NCBI RefSeq assembly: GCF_009796845.1
Contig: NZ_CP047025.1
Span: 496,001 to 560,000, forward strand
Direction of reading: 5' to 3'
DNA length: 64,000 nt
DNA from: Cobetia sp. L2A1
GTDB taxonomy: Bacteria; Pseudomonadota; Gammaproteobacteria; Pseudomonadales; Halomonadaceae
The notes under the pieces are model-generated. The model saw nothing but the letters and a program-made list of their open reading frames with translations, made no database searches and had not been told where the DNA came from. The position numbers and the translations under genes were made by a program. Below, piece after piece: positions 24,881-34,535 of the stretch. Within the stretch, counting starts at the first letter, position 1, and each line of letters begins with the position of its first letter.

Positions 24881-25429
24881 TCAGGCGCGGGGCTTTGGGC
24901 GCCTGATTCTTGCCAGCCAGCGGTCCAGTGCATTGCCGAAGTCGCGCTGCTCACGCTGACCGTAAGCTGACGGCCCGCCGGTATGTTCGCCGCTGGAACG
25001 CATGCTCTCCATGAAATCGCGCATCTGTACCTTGGCGCGGATGTTGTTGGTATCCAGCGCCTCACCGCGAGTGGTCATCACCAGTGCGCCTTTCTCGATC
25101 GCCTCCAGTGCCAATGGCAGATCAGAGGTGATCACCATGTCGCCAGGGTGGGCGCGCTCGACGATCAACTGGTCGGCGGCATCTGCTCCGGCAGGCACCG
25201 AAATCGCCTTGACGTGCACGGAGCGCGGCAGGGGGACCTGATGATTGGCGACGAACCAGGTCGGGGTCGCGGTGCGTTCCGCGGCACGCACCAGGATATC
25301 GCGTGCGGCACGCGGGCAGGAATCAGCATCTACCCACAGTGTCGTCGCGTGGACACCGGTCGCCGACGGCACGTCAGAAGCTGATCTGTCAGGTGAGGGT
25401 GTTGCGTCGGAATGAGGTGTGTCTGTCAT
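24881..25429 (-). CDS. yaiI: YaiI/YqxD family protein (DUF188)
   Basis: 182 residues. The DUF188 core begins at TLWVDADSCPRAARDILVRAA, with VITSDLPLALEAI and ALVMTTRGEALDTNNI; the Asp-rich sites resemble a PIN-like nuclease fold, but the biochemical role is unproven. The N-terminal 25 residues are low complexity. The start at 25429 has GGGAG upstream; a longer frame to 25474 lacks support. It converges with the GHR gene, with a 25-base gap. Confidence 0.85.
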   Translation of the reverse strand: MTDTPHSDATPSPDRSASDVPSATGVHATTLWVDADSCPRAARDILVRAAERTATPTWFVANHQVPLPRSVHVKAISVPAGADAADQLIVERAHPGDMVITSDLPLALEAIEKGALVMTTRGEALDTNNIRAKVQMRDFMESMRSSGEHTGGPSAYGQREQRDFGNALDRWLARIRRPKPRA

Positions 25430-25502
25430 GCAGATGGCTCCCTGTAAGTCATGGTGGCCTGCGACCAAGGTCAAAAGAAAAGATGCAGAATGCGCGAGGG
25501 GC

Positions 25503-25511
25503 TGCTAGAAT
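25503..25511 (+). promoter_or_regulatory. Possible extended -10 promoter of deaD
   Basis: TGCTAGAAT resembles an extended -10 element (TGn-TATAAT). Initiation here would give a leader of about 465 bases before the deaD ATG. No strong -35 is seen. Confidence 0.35.
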
Positions 25512-25985
25512 GCCAGTTCCTCGCATGTAGTGACCCACCATCCTGAGTAGCCGAACCCGATTCGATCGCCTTTCATCTATGGCCATCAGCCGGTGTTTCG
25601 TGCCTCCCGGACCGCGTGGCGTAGCTTGCCCGAGCCATCCGTGACCCCTCGATTGTTCGATGTCCGGCCGCCACGATGCAAGACCCGTCCCTGTCCACAG
25701 TGTGCATGATGGAGCGTCCCGAGACTCTGGATATAGAAGAGCCTCTGGTTGCTGTACGGTCGCCGCAGCGTTGTGCCTGAAAGCGGAATTGCGTCTGCCT
25801 TCAGTGCAACCCGGGCCCGTCCATGCCAAGACGTCCAAGTACGTATTCGTACGTTTTTTCTGATGATGCCAGTGCCTTGTGCCTGACGGCATCGCCAGAC
25901 GGAGCCCTTACGCTTCGTGTCGGTTCAAGCCGACCCATTCTTCAGCCGCAAGCTTTACTTGTGGCCATTTAGGTGTGAGATATAC
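25512..25985 (+). promoter_or_regulatory. Long leader region of deaD
   Basis: About 470 bases without a supported gene. A terminator-like element at about 25827-25856 has AAGACGT/ACGTTTT and inner GTACG/CGTAC pairings and ends in T6; it is followed by a hairpin GTCGG/CCGAC at 25919-25934. Cold-shock helicase genes such as E. coli deaD are known for long regulated leaders, so this may be an attenuator or temperature-responsive leader. Confidence 0.45.
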
Positions 25986-27710
25986 ATGACCACGACTCCC
26001 GTCGTCGATCGCTTCAGCGATCTTGCCCTGCTGCCTGCCGTCCTGACCTCCCTCGAGAAGCTGGGCTACGAAACTCCGTCCCCCATTCAGGCTCAGACCA
26101 TCCCGAGTCTGCTGGAAGGGCGTGACATGATCGGCCAGGCGCAGACCGGTACCGGCAAGACCGCTGCCTTTGCTTTGCCACTGTTGACCCGTCTTGATCT
26201 TGACCGCCGTGAGCCGCAGGTTCTCGTGCTGGCTCCGACCCGCGAGTTGGCTCAGCAGGTCGCTGTCAACTTTACTCGTTACGGTCAGTTCATGCGTGGC
26301 CTGGAAGTGGCGACTCTTTGTGGCGGTCAGGATTACCGCGAACAGATGCGTAGCCTGAAGAGCGGCGCTCACGTCGTCGTCGGTACCCCGGGTCGTGTCA
26401 TCGATCACCTGGATCGCAAGAGCCTCAACCTCAACGGCTTGAAAGCACTCGTGCTTGATGAAGCTGATGAGATGCTGCGCATGGGCTTCATCGATGACGT
26501 CAAGCGCGTCGTTGCTGATACCCCGAAGGAAGCGCAGCGCGTCTTCTTCTCTGCAACTCTGCCGACCGAAATCGAGCGTATCGTCAACCGTTACCTCGTT
26601 GACCCGATCAAGGTTGCCATCAAGTCTGAATCTGGCATGGCATCTACCATCGAACAGATGATGGTACGTGTTGAAGGCGGCGCGAAGCTGGAAGCCCTGT
26701 CTCGTCTGCTGGAAGTCGAAACTGTCGATGCCGCTATCGTCTTCGTGCGTACTCGTGCTGCCTGTACCACTGTCGTTGAACAGCTGATTGCACGCGGTAT
26801 CTCCGCGGCTGCACTGTCTGGTGATCTGGATCAGTCTCTGCGTGAGCGTACCGTGACACGCCTCAAGCGTGGCAAGGTCGATGTATTGGTCGCTACCGAT
26901 GTTGCGGCTCGTGGTCTGGATGTGGCGCGTATCACCCACGTCTTCAACTACGATCTGCCGGGTGACAGCGAATCCTTCGTACACCGTACTGGCCGTACCG
27001 GTCGTGCTGGTCGTGAAGGTCGCGCCATTACCTTCGTCAGCGGTCGTGAAATGCGCAAGGTTCGTTGGATCGAACAGGCCTTGGGCCAGCGCATCACCGA
27101 ACGCCAGCTTCCGAGCGAAGAAGAAATCCGCGGTCATCGTGACGCTGCTTTCCGTTCACGCGTTGTCGAAGCACTGGGTAGCAGCTCCAACGGCCATCGC
27201 GCCTTGGTGCAGAGCCTGGTCGACGAAGGTCACGATCCGGTCGAACTGGCTGCTGTCTTCGTCAAGATGGCACGTGCCGAAGAAACGCCTATCCAGTCTC
27301 TGCCGAAGCCGGGCGCACGTCGTCCTGAGCAGCGCAATGAGCGTCCGGAACGTGGCGGTGAGCGTGCGGAACGTGGCGAGCGTCGTCCTTCTTCTGCTCC
27401 GGTCGCCCGTGAAGGCATGAAGCTCTATCGCGTGGCTGTTGGTCACCGTGATGGCGTCAAGCCGGGCCAGCTGGTTGGCGCACTTGCCAACGAAGGTGGC
27501 ATCGAAGGTGCTCGCATCGGTCGTATCGATATTCGCAACACGCACAGTGTCGTGGAACTGCCGAGTGGCCTGCCGACTAGCGTTGTGTCCAAGATGGCGC
27601 GTGCTCGCGTCGCTGGCCGCCCGCTGGAACTGGCTGAAGATGGTGCTGCCGCCAGTGGCAGTGCACGTCCGCAGCGCCGTGAAGGTGGCGACGACCGTCG
27701 TCGTGCCTGA
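25986..27710 (+). CDS. deaD: DEAD-box RNA helicase DeaD/CsdA type
   Basis: ATP-dependent RNA helicase acting in ribosome assembly and mRNA turnover at low temperature. 574 residues: Q motif region (YETPSPIQAQTIP), motif I AQTGTGKT (52-59), DEAD (158-161), SAT, and HRTGRTGRAGR. A basic Arg/Glu-rich linker (about 455-480, repeated ERGGERAERGERR) leads to a C-terminal DbpA-like RNA-binding domain (about 480-555). E. coli DeaD is 629 residues, so this is a shorter-tailed form. The start at 25986 is the ATG directly before the conserved N-terminus. The codon use is strongly biased, as in highly expressed genes. Confidence 0.95.
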   Translation: MTTTPVVDRFSDLALLPAVLTSLEKLGYETPSPIQAQTIPSLLEGRDMIGQAQTGTGKTAAFALPLLTRLDLDRREPQVLVLAPTRELAQQVAVNFTRYGQFMRGLEVATLCGGQDYREQMRSLKSGAHVVVGTPGRVIDHLDRKSLNLNGLKALVLDEADEMLRMGFIDDVKRVVADTPKEAQRVFFSATLPTEIERIVNRYLVDPIKVAIKSESGMASTIEQMMVRVEGGAKLEALSRLLEVETVDAAIVFVRTRAACTTVVEQLIARGISAAALSGDLDQSLRERTVTRLKRGKVDVLVATDVAARGLDVARITHVFNYDLPGDSESFVHRTGRTGRAGREGRAITFVSGREMRKVRWIEQALGQRITERQLPSEEEIRGHRDAAFRSRVVEALGSSSNGHRALVQSLVDEGHDPVELAAVFVKMARAEETPIQSLPKPGARRPEQRNERPERGGERAERGERRPSSAPVAREGMKLYRVAVGHRDGVKPGQLVGALANEGGIEGARIGRIDIRNTHSVVELPSGLPTSVVSKMARARVAGRPLELAEDGAAASGSARPQRREGGDDRRRA

Positions 27711-27752
27711 TAAGGCATGAGCCTGTCGCTCACGGAGTGATAGTGCTGATAG

Positions 27753-27786
27753 AACCGGTACCTCGAAAAGAGGTGCCGGTTTTTTT
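27753..27786 (+). terminator. Terminator after deaD
   Basis: AACCGGTACCTC / GAGGTGCCGGTT (one G-T pair), GAAAA loop and a T-run. Confidence 0.9.
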
Positions 27787-27899
27787 GTGCCTGAACGACA
27801 GGGTAGGTCAGACTGGTATCCTGTCGTCATGGCGGGCTGGCCGCTTTGGTGATGCCACGTCTGAATCATGCCATTCCCCATCTTCACGAGGATTTTTAC

Positions 27900-28478
27900 A
27901 TGACGCTCGCACTTGACGGTCACTCACCCCGTTGGCAGGTATCGACTGCTGGTCGCCTATTACTGTGCGCGATGCTGGCAACTCCCCTGTTATTGATCGG
28001 GACACCGGTCAACGCGCAAGGAGTGGCAAGCAGCGCCACGCCAGAAATCACGATTTCGCTGATTTCACTGGAGTCATTGCGTCTGGCGCCGGTGGTGATG
28101 CCGGATGGTAGCCCGCTAGGTCAGGTCGAGGACGTATTGAGCGACACGCATGGCCAGATTCATCGTTTACTGGTACATCCTGAAGGCAAGGATATGGCTG
28201 CCAGCATCGATTTCTCGCGCTTTACGCGTGAGGCCGTCAGTGATCCGACTCAAGCACAGTCACCGGGTGACATCCGCTATCGTCTGGTGTTGGATATGAC
28301 GCCTGAGCAGTTGGAAATGCGCGCTGATCAGCCACTCTCGAGTCGTCTGTCACGTCAGTTGGAGCGCAGCATGGGAGACGTCGAGAGCGGGCTGGATCGC
28401 TTCCGCAACCAGGCCGCCGGGGTGTTGCGCTCGCTTGGTAAACAGCTGGAAGGTGAGTCTGATGAACAGGGTGAATGA
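27900..28478 (+). CDS. Exported PRC-barrel-like protein
   Basis: 192 residues. Signal peptide about 1-38 (AGRLLLCAMLATPLLLIGTPVNAQG), then a PRC-barrel-like segment (about 55-105; SLRLAPVVMPDGSPLGQVEDVLSDTHGQIHRLLV) and a helical charged C-terminus. The start at 27900 has GAGGA upstream. It overlaps nfi by four bases (ATGA), so the two are co-translated, although an exported protein and a cytosolic nuclease have no obvious shared task. Confidence 0.75.
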   Translation: MTLALDGHSPRWQVSTAGRLLLCAMLATPLLLIGTPVNAQGVASSATPEITISLISLESLRLAPVVMPDGSPLGQVEDVLSDTHGQIHRLLVHPEGKDMAASIDFSRFTREAVSDPTQAQSPGDIRYRLVLDMTPEQLEMRADQPLSSRLSRQLERSMGDVESGLDRFRNQAAGVLRSLGKQLEGESDEQGE

Positions 28479-29230
28479 TGACCGTACTGCATGACTGGAA
28501 TATCACTTCTGAGGCTGCCGTAGCACTGCAGCGTAGACTGGCCACTCAGCTGAAGCTGGTGTCCCTCTGGACGTCGCCCTACCAGTGGCCCACCACCATT
28601 ACGGGTGTTGATATCGGCTTTGAGGAAGGTGGCGAGATGACGCGTGCAGCGGTCGTGACACTGGATTTGGCGACGCTTGAACCACTCGAGCAGCGGGTCA
28701 TACGCCAGCCGACACGCATGGCCTATATCCCCGGGTTGTTGTCCTTTCGGGAGCTGCCAGCAGCCATCGCAGCGCTGGAATTGCTGGAGCAGCCGCCCGA
28801 ATGTCTGATGGTGGATGGTCATGGCATTGCTCACCCACGTCGTCTGGGGGTGGCCGCTCATCTCGGTCTGTGGTGTGACTTGCCTGCACTTGGCGTCGCC
28901 AAGAAGCGTCTGTGTGGCAAGCATGATGAGCCAGGAGAGGAGCGTGGTGACTGGGCGGTATTGAGGGATCGCGTGCGTGAGCCGGATGCTGAACTGGGTG
29001 TGATCGAAGACTCGAGTCTGCCCAGGCGCGATCAGCGCAGCCGGCTGGGTGCCGTGCTGCGCTCCCGCATCAGCGTCAAACCGATATTCGTCTCACCGGG
29101 CCATCACATGGATCTGACCACCGCGCTAGCACTCACCCGACATTGCCTGGGCAAGACCAAGCTGCCCGAGCCGACGCGATTGGCCGATCAGCTAGCGAGT
29201 CGACGTCTCAAGCAGCTGCGTGAGCCCTAG
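28475..29230 (+). CDS. nfi: Endonuclease V (deoxyinosine-specific)
   Basis: Cuts DNA at the second bond 3' of deoxyinosine, starting repair of deaminated adenine. 251 residues, slightly longer than the usual 225-235. Family blocks: TGVDIGFEEGG with the first metal Asp (D46), YIPGLLSFRELPA, MVDGHGIAHPRRLGVAAHLG with the second metal Asp, GVAKKRLCG and FVSPGHHMDLTTAL. It converges on sbcC with six bases between, so there is no room for a terminator. Confidence 0.95.
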   Translation: MMTVLHDWNITSEAAVALQRRLATQLKLVSLWTSPYQWPTTITGVDIGFEEGGEMTRAAVVTLDLATLEPLEQRVIRQPTRMAYIPGLLSFRELPAAIAALELLEQPPECLMVDGHGIAHPRRLGVAAHLGLWCDLPALGVAKKRLCGKHDEPGEERGDWAVLRDRVREPDAELGVIEDSSLPRRDQRSRLGAVLRSRISVKPIFVSPGHHMDLTTALALTRHCLGKTKLPEPTRLADQLASRRLKQLREP

Positions 29231-29236
29231 ACGCTG

Positions 29237-32200
29237 TCAGCTCTCGATCTCCAGTCGACTCTGGCCATTGCCGGCCGGCTTGACGGCGATGCGCACGGGA
29301 ATGCGTTCATGCATCTCGGCGACATGCGAGATGACACCAACACGGCGACCACTGGCCTGCAGGCCATCCAGTGCTTCCATCGCCAGCGCCAGCGAATCTG
29401 GGTCGAGGCTGCCGAAGCCCTCGTCGATGAACAGCGATTCGATCTTCAGCTCGCCAGATGCCATGCCTGCTAGCCCCAATGCCAAGGCCAGTGAGACGAG
29501 GAAGGTCTCGCCGCCGGACAGCGAGTGCACGCTGCGCAGCTCATCCCCCATCTCGGTATCTACCACTACCAGCCCGAGCGGACTGGCACCGCGTGCCAGA
29601 CGATAGCGGCGTGCCAGATTGACCAGATGCAGGTTGGCGTGTTCGATCAGGCGCTCCAGATTGAAGGCTTGGGCGATACCACGGAATTTGGCGCCACTGG
29701 CACTGCCAATCAACTCTGACAGTGCACCCCAGCGTTCATGTTGCGCGCGGGCGGCCTCGAGAGAGTCACGTAATGCATCGCTTCCCGTGCGGCGCTGGTC
29801 GTCATTGAGTACCGCAGCCTGAGCCGCTTGATACATCTCGCGTATACGAGCAAGTGGTGTCTTCAGCGCGTCGCTCAGGCTGACCAGCATCGCAGCAAGC
29901 TCGCTCAGGCTGTCGTGATGATCGCTGCAGTGAGCATTCTGATGATCTACAAGCTCATGCGTGGAAGCTCCCTCCTTGTCGGATATCGCCGCTGACTGAG
30001 AGCCTGATGTCAGCGCCAGTCTCAGCGTCAATGTCAGTGCCTGCTCGGCCTGTGTGCGAATGGCAACATCGCTGCTGGCCACCTCTTCACCCACCACGAT
30101 TTCAGTCTCTTCCTTCACCGGCATTGCCAGGCGCTCGAGTACTGCTTGCCATGCGGGTGTCTGTGCGGCTTGCCAGTGGTGCTGATGACGAGCGTGGCGC
30201 TCCTCGCACAAGGTGTCCGCACGAGCGACACGCTCATGGACACTTCGCAGCTGGTGTCGCAGTGCCTGCAGATCATGATCCTCGACGGCCAGCAGGGCAT
30301 TGATGCGAACATCATCCAGTGTCGGATTCGCTGCCTGCCAGTGCGCACGCTCTGCCGTGAGAGCGGCTTGCTCCTCGCTCAACTCAGTCTGGCGTTGCGC
30401 CAGATGGGCCTGTTGCTGTGTCAGTTGCTGATGCTGGTCGTTGAGTTCCTGCAGTGTTTGGCGCGCCGTGTCCTGAGCATTGCGAGTATTGGCCGTATGT
30501 TGCTCGATCCATGCTGACCAGTCACTCACGCTTGCATGCTGTCGCCTGGAGTCTGCGTTCAGCTGCTGGGCCAGCGTGTTGCTCAGCTGGTCGATTTCCT
30601 TCGATAGCGCTGCGAGCTGCGTCTCATGCTGCTGAATCTGCGTTTCGCCATGCTGACACTGCGTCACCAGCGTCGCATGTTGCGTTGTCAATGCCTGCTG
30701 TTGCTCGTGCAATGGTGTCAGCTGGCGCAGAGTCGCGACTAGCTGGGTCTGGCGGGCTTCCAGGGCTTCAAGACGTTGCTCGACTACTGTCAGGGCATCA
30801 GCTGCTGGCAGCTGCGTCAGCGTCTCGGTCAACGCTTGCTGGGCCAACGCGGGGGCGCTGTTTGCCTGAGCGATATTCGCTTGGGTCTGCTGTGCCTGTT
30901 GCTGCAAGGCGCACAGCTCCGATTGCAGCTGTGTCTGTTCCTGGCCTTGATAGCCAAGCTGCTGTTCGAGACGAGTATGCTCATGATTGGCAGCATCCAC
31001 GGCTTGCTGGGTGGAGGCTGTCGCCTGGCGGCGTAGCTCAAGACGCTCATCTGCCTGTTGCTCCAGCTGCGCGATCAACGCCTCAGCCGGTGCTGCCTTG
31101 CCAGCGGCGGGGTGATCATGACCACCACATACCGGGCATTCTTCTCCAGTTATCAGCCCACGGCGCAGTGCCATCACGTTGTCACTGCGTGCCAGTCGCT
31201 CACGTTCTTGCTGGCGACGCTCGGCCTCTTCTTCGTTCAGCGCCTGCTCGCGCGCCTGTTGTGCGCGCTGCTTCTGGCTTGTGACATCGTTCAGTGCTTG
31301 CTGCTGTCGTGGTAGCAGCTGTTCAAGCTCGACCAGACGCTTGTGGACCTCATCGTGACGCGCCAGATAGCTAATCTGCTCGCGTAACAAGGGGTTCAGC
31401 TGGAGGAGCGCATCGCGCTGACGTTGTAGATGATCGCGATAGCTTTCTGCATCCTCAAGCGGTTGACCTGACTCGTCGACCAGCGCCGCCTGCAGCTGCT
31501 GGAGTTGCTGATCGAGTTGCTGGCGCTGTCGATTCTGTGCCTCTAGGTCATGCTGATGTCGGTTCAGCATTTCACGGAATTGCCCAAGCTCGCTCAGCTT
31601 ACTGGCATGTGCTTCGCGCTGCTGCTCCAGTCGTGAGGCTACGCGTTGCGCTTCGTCGCGTTGTGGCAATTGCTCGGTGCGCCAGCTCTCGCAGCGTGCC
31701 ATCTGTTCATCGGCGGTCTTCTTGTCGGCATGGGCCTGCTCACGCTGTGGTGTCAGGAGACTGAGTTGCTGTTGAACCTGCGTCAGCTGCGTAGCCAGTT
31801 GTGTGCGCTGAGGTCCAATCGTCCTGAGGCGCAGGAGAGCAGGGCGAACCGGTGCGATGGCTTCCAGTGCACTGAGTTGCTCGCGCTCACTGGCCAGTGC
31901 ATCACTGGCTGTGTGGGCATCGCGTTGTCCCTGCTGGGCTTGGCTCAATGACTGCTTGAGTGCCAGGGCCGTGGTAGTCCACTGATGGTATGCCGTCAGC
32001 GCATCGTGCTGCTCGCTGAGCCGTGACAGGGCAGACTGGCGCTGACTGACCTCATCCTCGAGGGCTGCGCGTGCTTCCGGGCTTGCCGGAAGCTGCCCCT
32101 CCAGCGTGCGCTCGATCTCGTTGACTGCCTCGCGCGCACGGCGTTCGCGCTCGTAGGCTGCCTTGGATATCTCGGAATAGTGCCCGGTATCGGTGAGCTT

Positions 32201-32788
32201 CTCGAGCAGCTCCGAGCGTTCGTTATCATTGGCGCGCAGAAAGGCGCTGAATTCGCTCTGGGCCAGCAATACTGCGCGCGTGAACTGATCGAAGTTGAGG
32301 CCGAGCTTGTCGATGATCAGCGCTTTCGCATCATTGCTGGTGGTATTGAGGGTCTGTGCTGACGACTCATCACCGGACGCAGGTAACAACTGCAGATGTT
32401 GCCTGGCCTGTTGTAAACGGCCACCGGGCTTGCCGCGCGCACGGCTTACGCTCCAGCCGGCGCGGTAACGCAGCCCATCACGACCAAGGAAGTCCACCTC
32501 GGCCATGCCTTCGCCACAACCACGACGCAACAGACTGCGTGGGTCCTTGAGGGTCAGGCTCTGGTCACTGACATCATCCAGCTGGCCGCCACTCGGCGAT
32601 AGACGTAGACGTGGGGTGGTGCCGTAAAGCGCGAGGCATAGAGCGTCGAGCAATGTGCTCTTGCCGGCGCCCGTCGGGCCGGTGATGGCGAACAGGCCGG
32701 CATCTGCCAGCGGTGCTTGCTCGAAGTCGATCTCATGCCTACCGGCCAGTGAGGCCAGGTTTTCAAGACGCAATGCGAGAATCTTCAT
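29237..32788 (-). CDS. sbcC: Exonuclease SbcCD, ATPase subunit
   Basis: SMC/Rad50-type ATPase partner of SbcD that processes DNA hairpins and ends. 1183 residues. Walker A GPTGAGKST at 37-45; two long Gln/Leu-rich coiled coils; zinc hook CPVC near 549-552 (GEECPVCGGHDH) at the apex; C-terminal signature VHSLSGGETFLVSLALALGL and Walker B ESLFIDEGFGSLD. The start overlaps the sbcD stop (ATGA). An Asp/Ser-rich insertion lies near 930-960. Confidence 0.95.
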   Translation of the reverse strand: MKILALRLENLASLAGRHEIDFEQAPLADAGLFAITGPTGAGKSTLLDALCLALYGTTPRLRLSPSGGQLDDVSDQSLTLKDPRSLLRRGCGEGMAEVDFLGRDGLRYRAGWSVSRARGKPGGRLQQARQHLQLLPASGDESSAQTLNTTSNDAKALIIDKLGLNFDQFTRAVLLAQSEFSAFLRANDNERSELLEKLTDTGHYSEISKAAYERERRAREAVNEIERTLEGQLPASPEARAALEDEVSQRQSALSRLSEQHDALTAYHQWTTTALALKQSLSQAQQGQRDAHTASDALASEREQLSALEAIAPVRPALLRLRTIGPQRTQLATQLTQVQQQLSLLTPQREQAHADKKTADEQMARCESWRTEQLPQRDEAQRVASRLEQQREAHASKLSELGQFREMLNRHQHDLEAQNRQRQQLDQQLQQLQAALVDESGQPLEDAESYRDHLQRQRDALLQLNPLLREQISYLARHDEVHKRLVELEQLLPRQQQALNDVTSQKQRAQQAREQALNEEEAERRQQERERLARSDNVMALRRGLITGEECPVCGGHDHPAAGKAAPAEALIAQLEQQADERLELRRQATASTQQAVDAANHEHTRLEQQLGYQGQEQTQLQSELCALQQQAQQTQANIAQANSAPALAQQALTETLTQLPAADALTVVEQRLEALEARQTQLVATLRQLTPLHEQQQALTTQHATLVTQCQHGETQIQQHETQLAALSKEIDQLSNTLAQQLNADSRRQHASVSDWSAWIEQHTANTRNAQDTARQTLQELNDQHQQLTQQQAHLAQRQTELSEEQAALTAERAHWQAANPTLDDVRINALLAVEDHDLQALRHQLRSVHERVARADTLCEERHARHQHHWQAAQTPAWQAVLERLAMPVKEETEIVVGEEVASSDVAIRTQAEQALTLTLRLALTSGSQSAAISDKEGASTHELVDHQNAHCSDHHDSLSELAAMLVSLSDALKTPLARIREMYQAAQAAVLNDDQRRTGSDALRDSLEAARAQHERWGALSELIGSASGAKFRGIAQAFNLERLIEHANLHLVNLARRYRLARGASPLGLVVVDTEMGDELRSVHSLSGGETFLVSLALALGLAGMASGELKIESLFIDEGFGSLDPDSLALAMEALDGLQASGRRVGVISHVAEMHERIPVRIAVKPAGNGQSRLEIES

Positions 32789-34158
32789 GCCTTGTCTCCT
32801 GACGGGCGAGGGCCATTGGCCAGCGATGTGCCTTTCATTGGCTCACCTTCGAGGCGTGCCTCACGCGCGGCCTCGACTTCCTCGAGCAGCTGGGCAAAGT
32901 CCTCGATCAGCGTCGCATCAGGTGGGCTGTCATAGGTCGCGCGGTAGTGGCGATCCAACAGTCCCAGCGGGCCAAGTTCATCGAGCTTCACGTTGTCTGG
33001 TTGGCGATTCTGCGCACTCGGTCGAGGATAGCGAGTGACCAGCTTGATCAACCGCAGGGGCGCTCCTTCGAGCAGTTCCTCGATGCGCGCGCGCAGGTCT
33101 ATCACCGGAGCCTCAAGTTCCACGGTCACCTCAAGCCACGGCCAACGTGCCTGTTCGAGATGCTTGTCAGCGTTGGCTGCTGCCTGAGTGAGCTGCGCGG
33201 TGATCGCGGCGAGTGGTGCCGGCCCGAGACGTAAAAGCTCGACATGACAAGGCACGCGATGCTCGTACACCTCCTCGAGCTGCTCACCCTCGAGCATCAC
33301 CTCCAGCACGCGATGCCCGTAATCGACCTCAGAGAAATCCATCGCCAGCGGCGTGCCGCAATAGCGGATGCGCTCCTCACCGCCAACCCGCTGCGGACGA
33401 TGCAGATGACCGAGTGCCACATAAGCGATATCAGTGGGGAACAGGCTCGTCGGTAACGCCTCTTCGCCGCCCATCAGAATTGGACGCTCGCTGTTCTCTG
33501 ACACTTCGCCATCGCGCATGTGTGCATGGCCCATGGCGATCAATGCCTCGCCAGGCTGTCGCTCTGATCGGGCGGCGCGTACCAGCGCTTCGTGCACGTG
33601 TGCCACGCCATCACGATAGGCTTCGCTACGTGTGCGCTCTGCCTTGTTTTCGTCTTCATCGTGACGCGCAGCGCTCAAGCCGGTGACTTCGGCAGGACGC
33701 AGGAAGGGCACCGCCAAACATAGGGCACGGCGGGTACCGTCACGATCGTGTAGCGGCACCAGCAGATGTTGGCTATCGAGAGAGTGAGCCTCTCCACCGT
33801 GTGCAGATTCATCTACCCAGCGTACGCGGCCCAGTGCATGGGTCTTGAGGCGTGCGAGCAGGGCAGCTGGCAGTTCGATGCGCGAGCCGGAGTCATGATT
33901 GCCGGCAATCATCACGATCTCGAGGGCGGCATCCTGCTCATGGGCCCGCACGATGAAGTCGTACAGCAGCTCCTGGGCGGCAAGGCTCGGATTGACCACA
34001 TCGAAGAGATCACCCGCGATCAGCAATGCATCCGGCACGAGGCTTGCCAGCTGTCCGAGTAGCCAATCGAGAAAGGCGGCGTGTTCGCCATGACGGCTCT
34101 GGCCATGAAAGCTCTGACCGAGATGCCAGTCGGAGGTATGCAGAAAGCGGAATCTCAC
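32785..34158 (-). CDS. sbcD: Exonuclease SbcCD, nuclease subunit
   Basis: Mre11-type manganese nuclease subunit. 457 residues from the GTG at 34158, which has AAGGA 8 bases upstream; the further frame to 34191 begins with TTG and lacks a site. Phosphoesterase motifs: TSDWHLGQ, LIAGDLFDVVNPS, MIAGNHDSGSRIE, MGHAHM and ALGHLHRPQ. The C-terminal capping domain follows and joins SbcC. First gene of the sbcD-sbcC unit. Confidence 0.93.
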   Translation of the reverse strand: MRFRFLHTSDWHLGQSFHGQSRHGEHAAFLDWLLGQLASLVPDALLIAGDLFDVVNPSLAAQELLYDFIVRAHEQDAALEIVMIAGNHDSGSRIELPAALLARLKTHALGRVRWVDESAHGGEAHSLDSQHLLVPLHDRDGTRRALCLAVPFLRPAEVTGLSAARHDEDENKAERTRSEAYRDGVAHVHEALVRAARSERQPGEALIAMGHAHMRDGEVSENSERPILMGGEEALPTSLFPTDIAYVALGHLHRPQRVGGEERIRYCGTPLAMDFSEVDYGHRVLEVMLEGEQLEEVYEHRVPCHVELLRLGPAPLAAITAQLTQAAANADKHLEQARWPWLEVTVELEAPVIDLRARIEELLEGAPLRLIKLVTRYPRPSAQNRQPDNVKLDELGPLGLLDRHYRATYDSPPDATLIEDFAQLLEEVEAAREARLEGEPMKGTSLANGPRPSGDKA

Positions 34159-34535
34159 GACGCTGTCCTTATGTAGATAGCTTTGGAACAAGGCGAAATG
34201 TCATCAGTGTACGGATTGCATCGGTGAGGACGAAGCGCTGTCACGCTGAACGTGATTCATGCGGTGCGCATTTTCAGGTAGATGACACAGGACAATCTTT
34301 ATCGACCTTGATCACGGGCAAAGTCGACAAAAGTCGCTACGCTGAAAGTCGAGGCCTGCGTAATTTGCCGCCAGTACTGATGTATTGGCATTACGTGTTG
34401 TCGTCATCACGGGTGCACAGGCAGGTGCATTGGCACGGGGCTTCAAGAGCAACACTCCATCGCGTTTCATCAACAATCAGGCTGGCAGCAGAGGATGCGC
34501 TGTTCACGGCCCAGAGATGACAGGAAGGATTCGCA
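34159..34535. other. Divergent gap between sbcD and the DUF1499 gene
   Basis: About 375 bases. It should hold promoters for sbcDC (minus) and the DUF1499 gene (plus). No gene or recognised operator. Confidence 0.5.

Noticed and set aside
25908..27137. 409-codon open frame on the minus strand opposite deaD
   Set aside because: It mirrors a strongly codon-biased gene; the protein has no family features and no ribosome site. A similar frame at 27156-27923 has the same cause.
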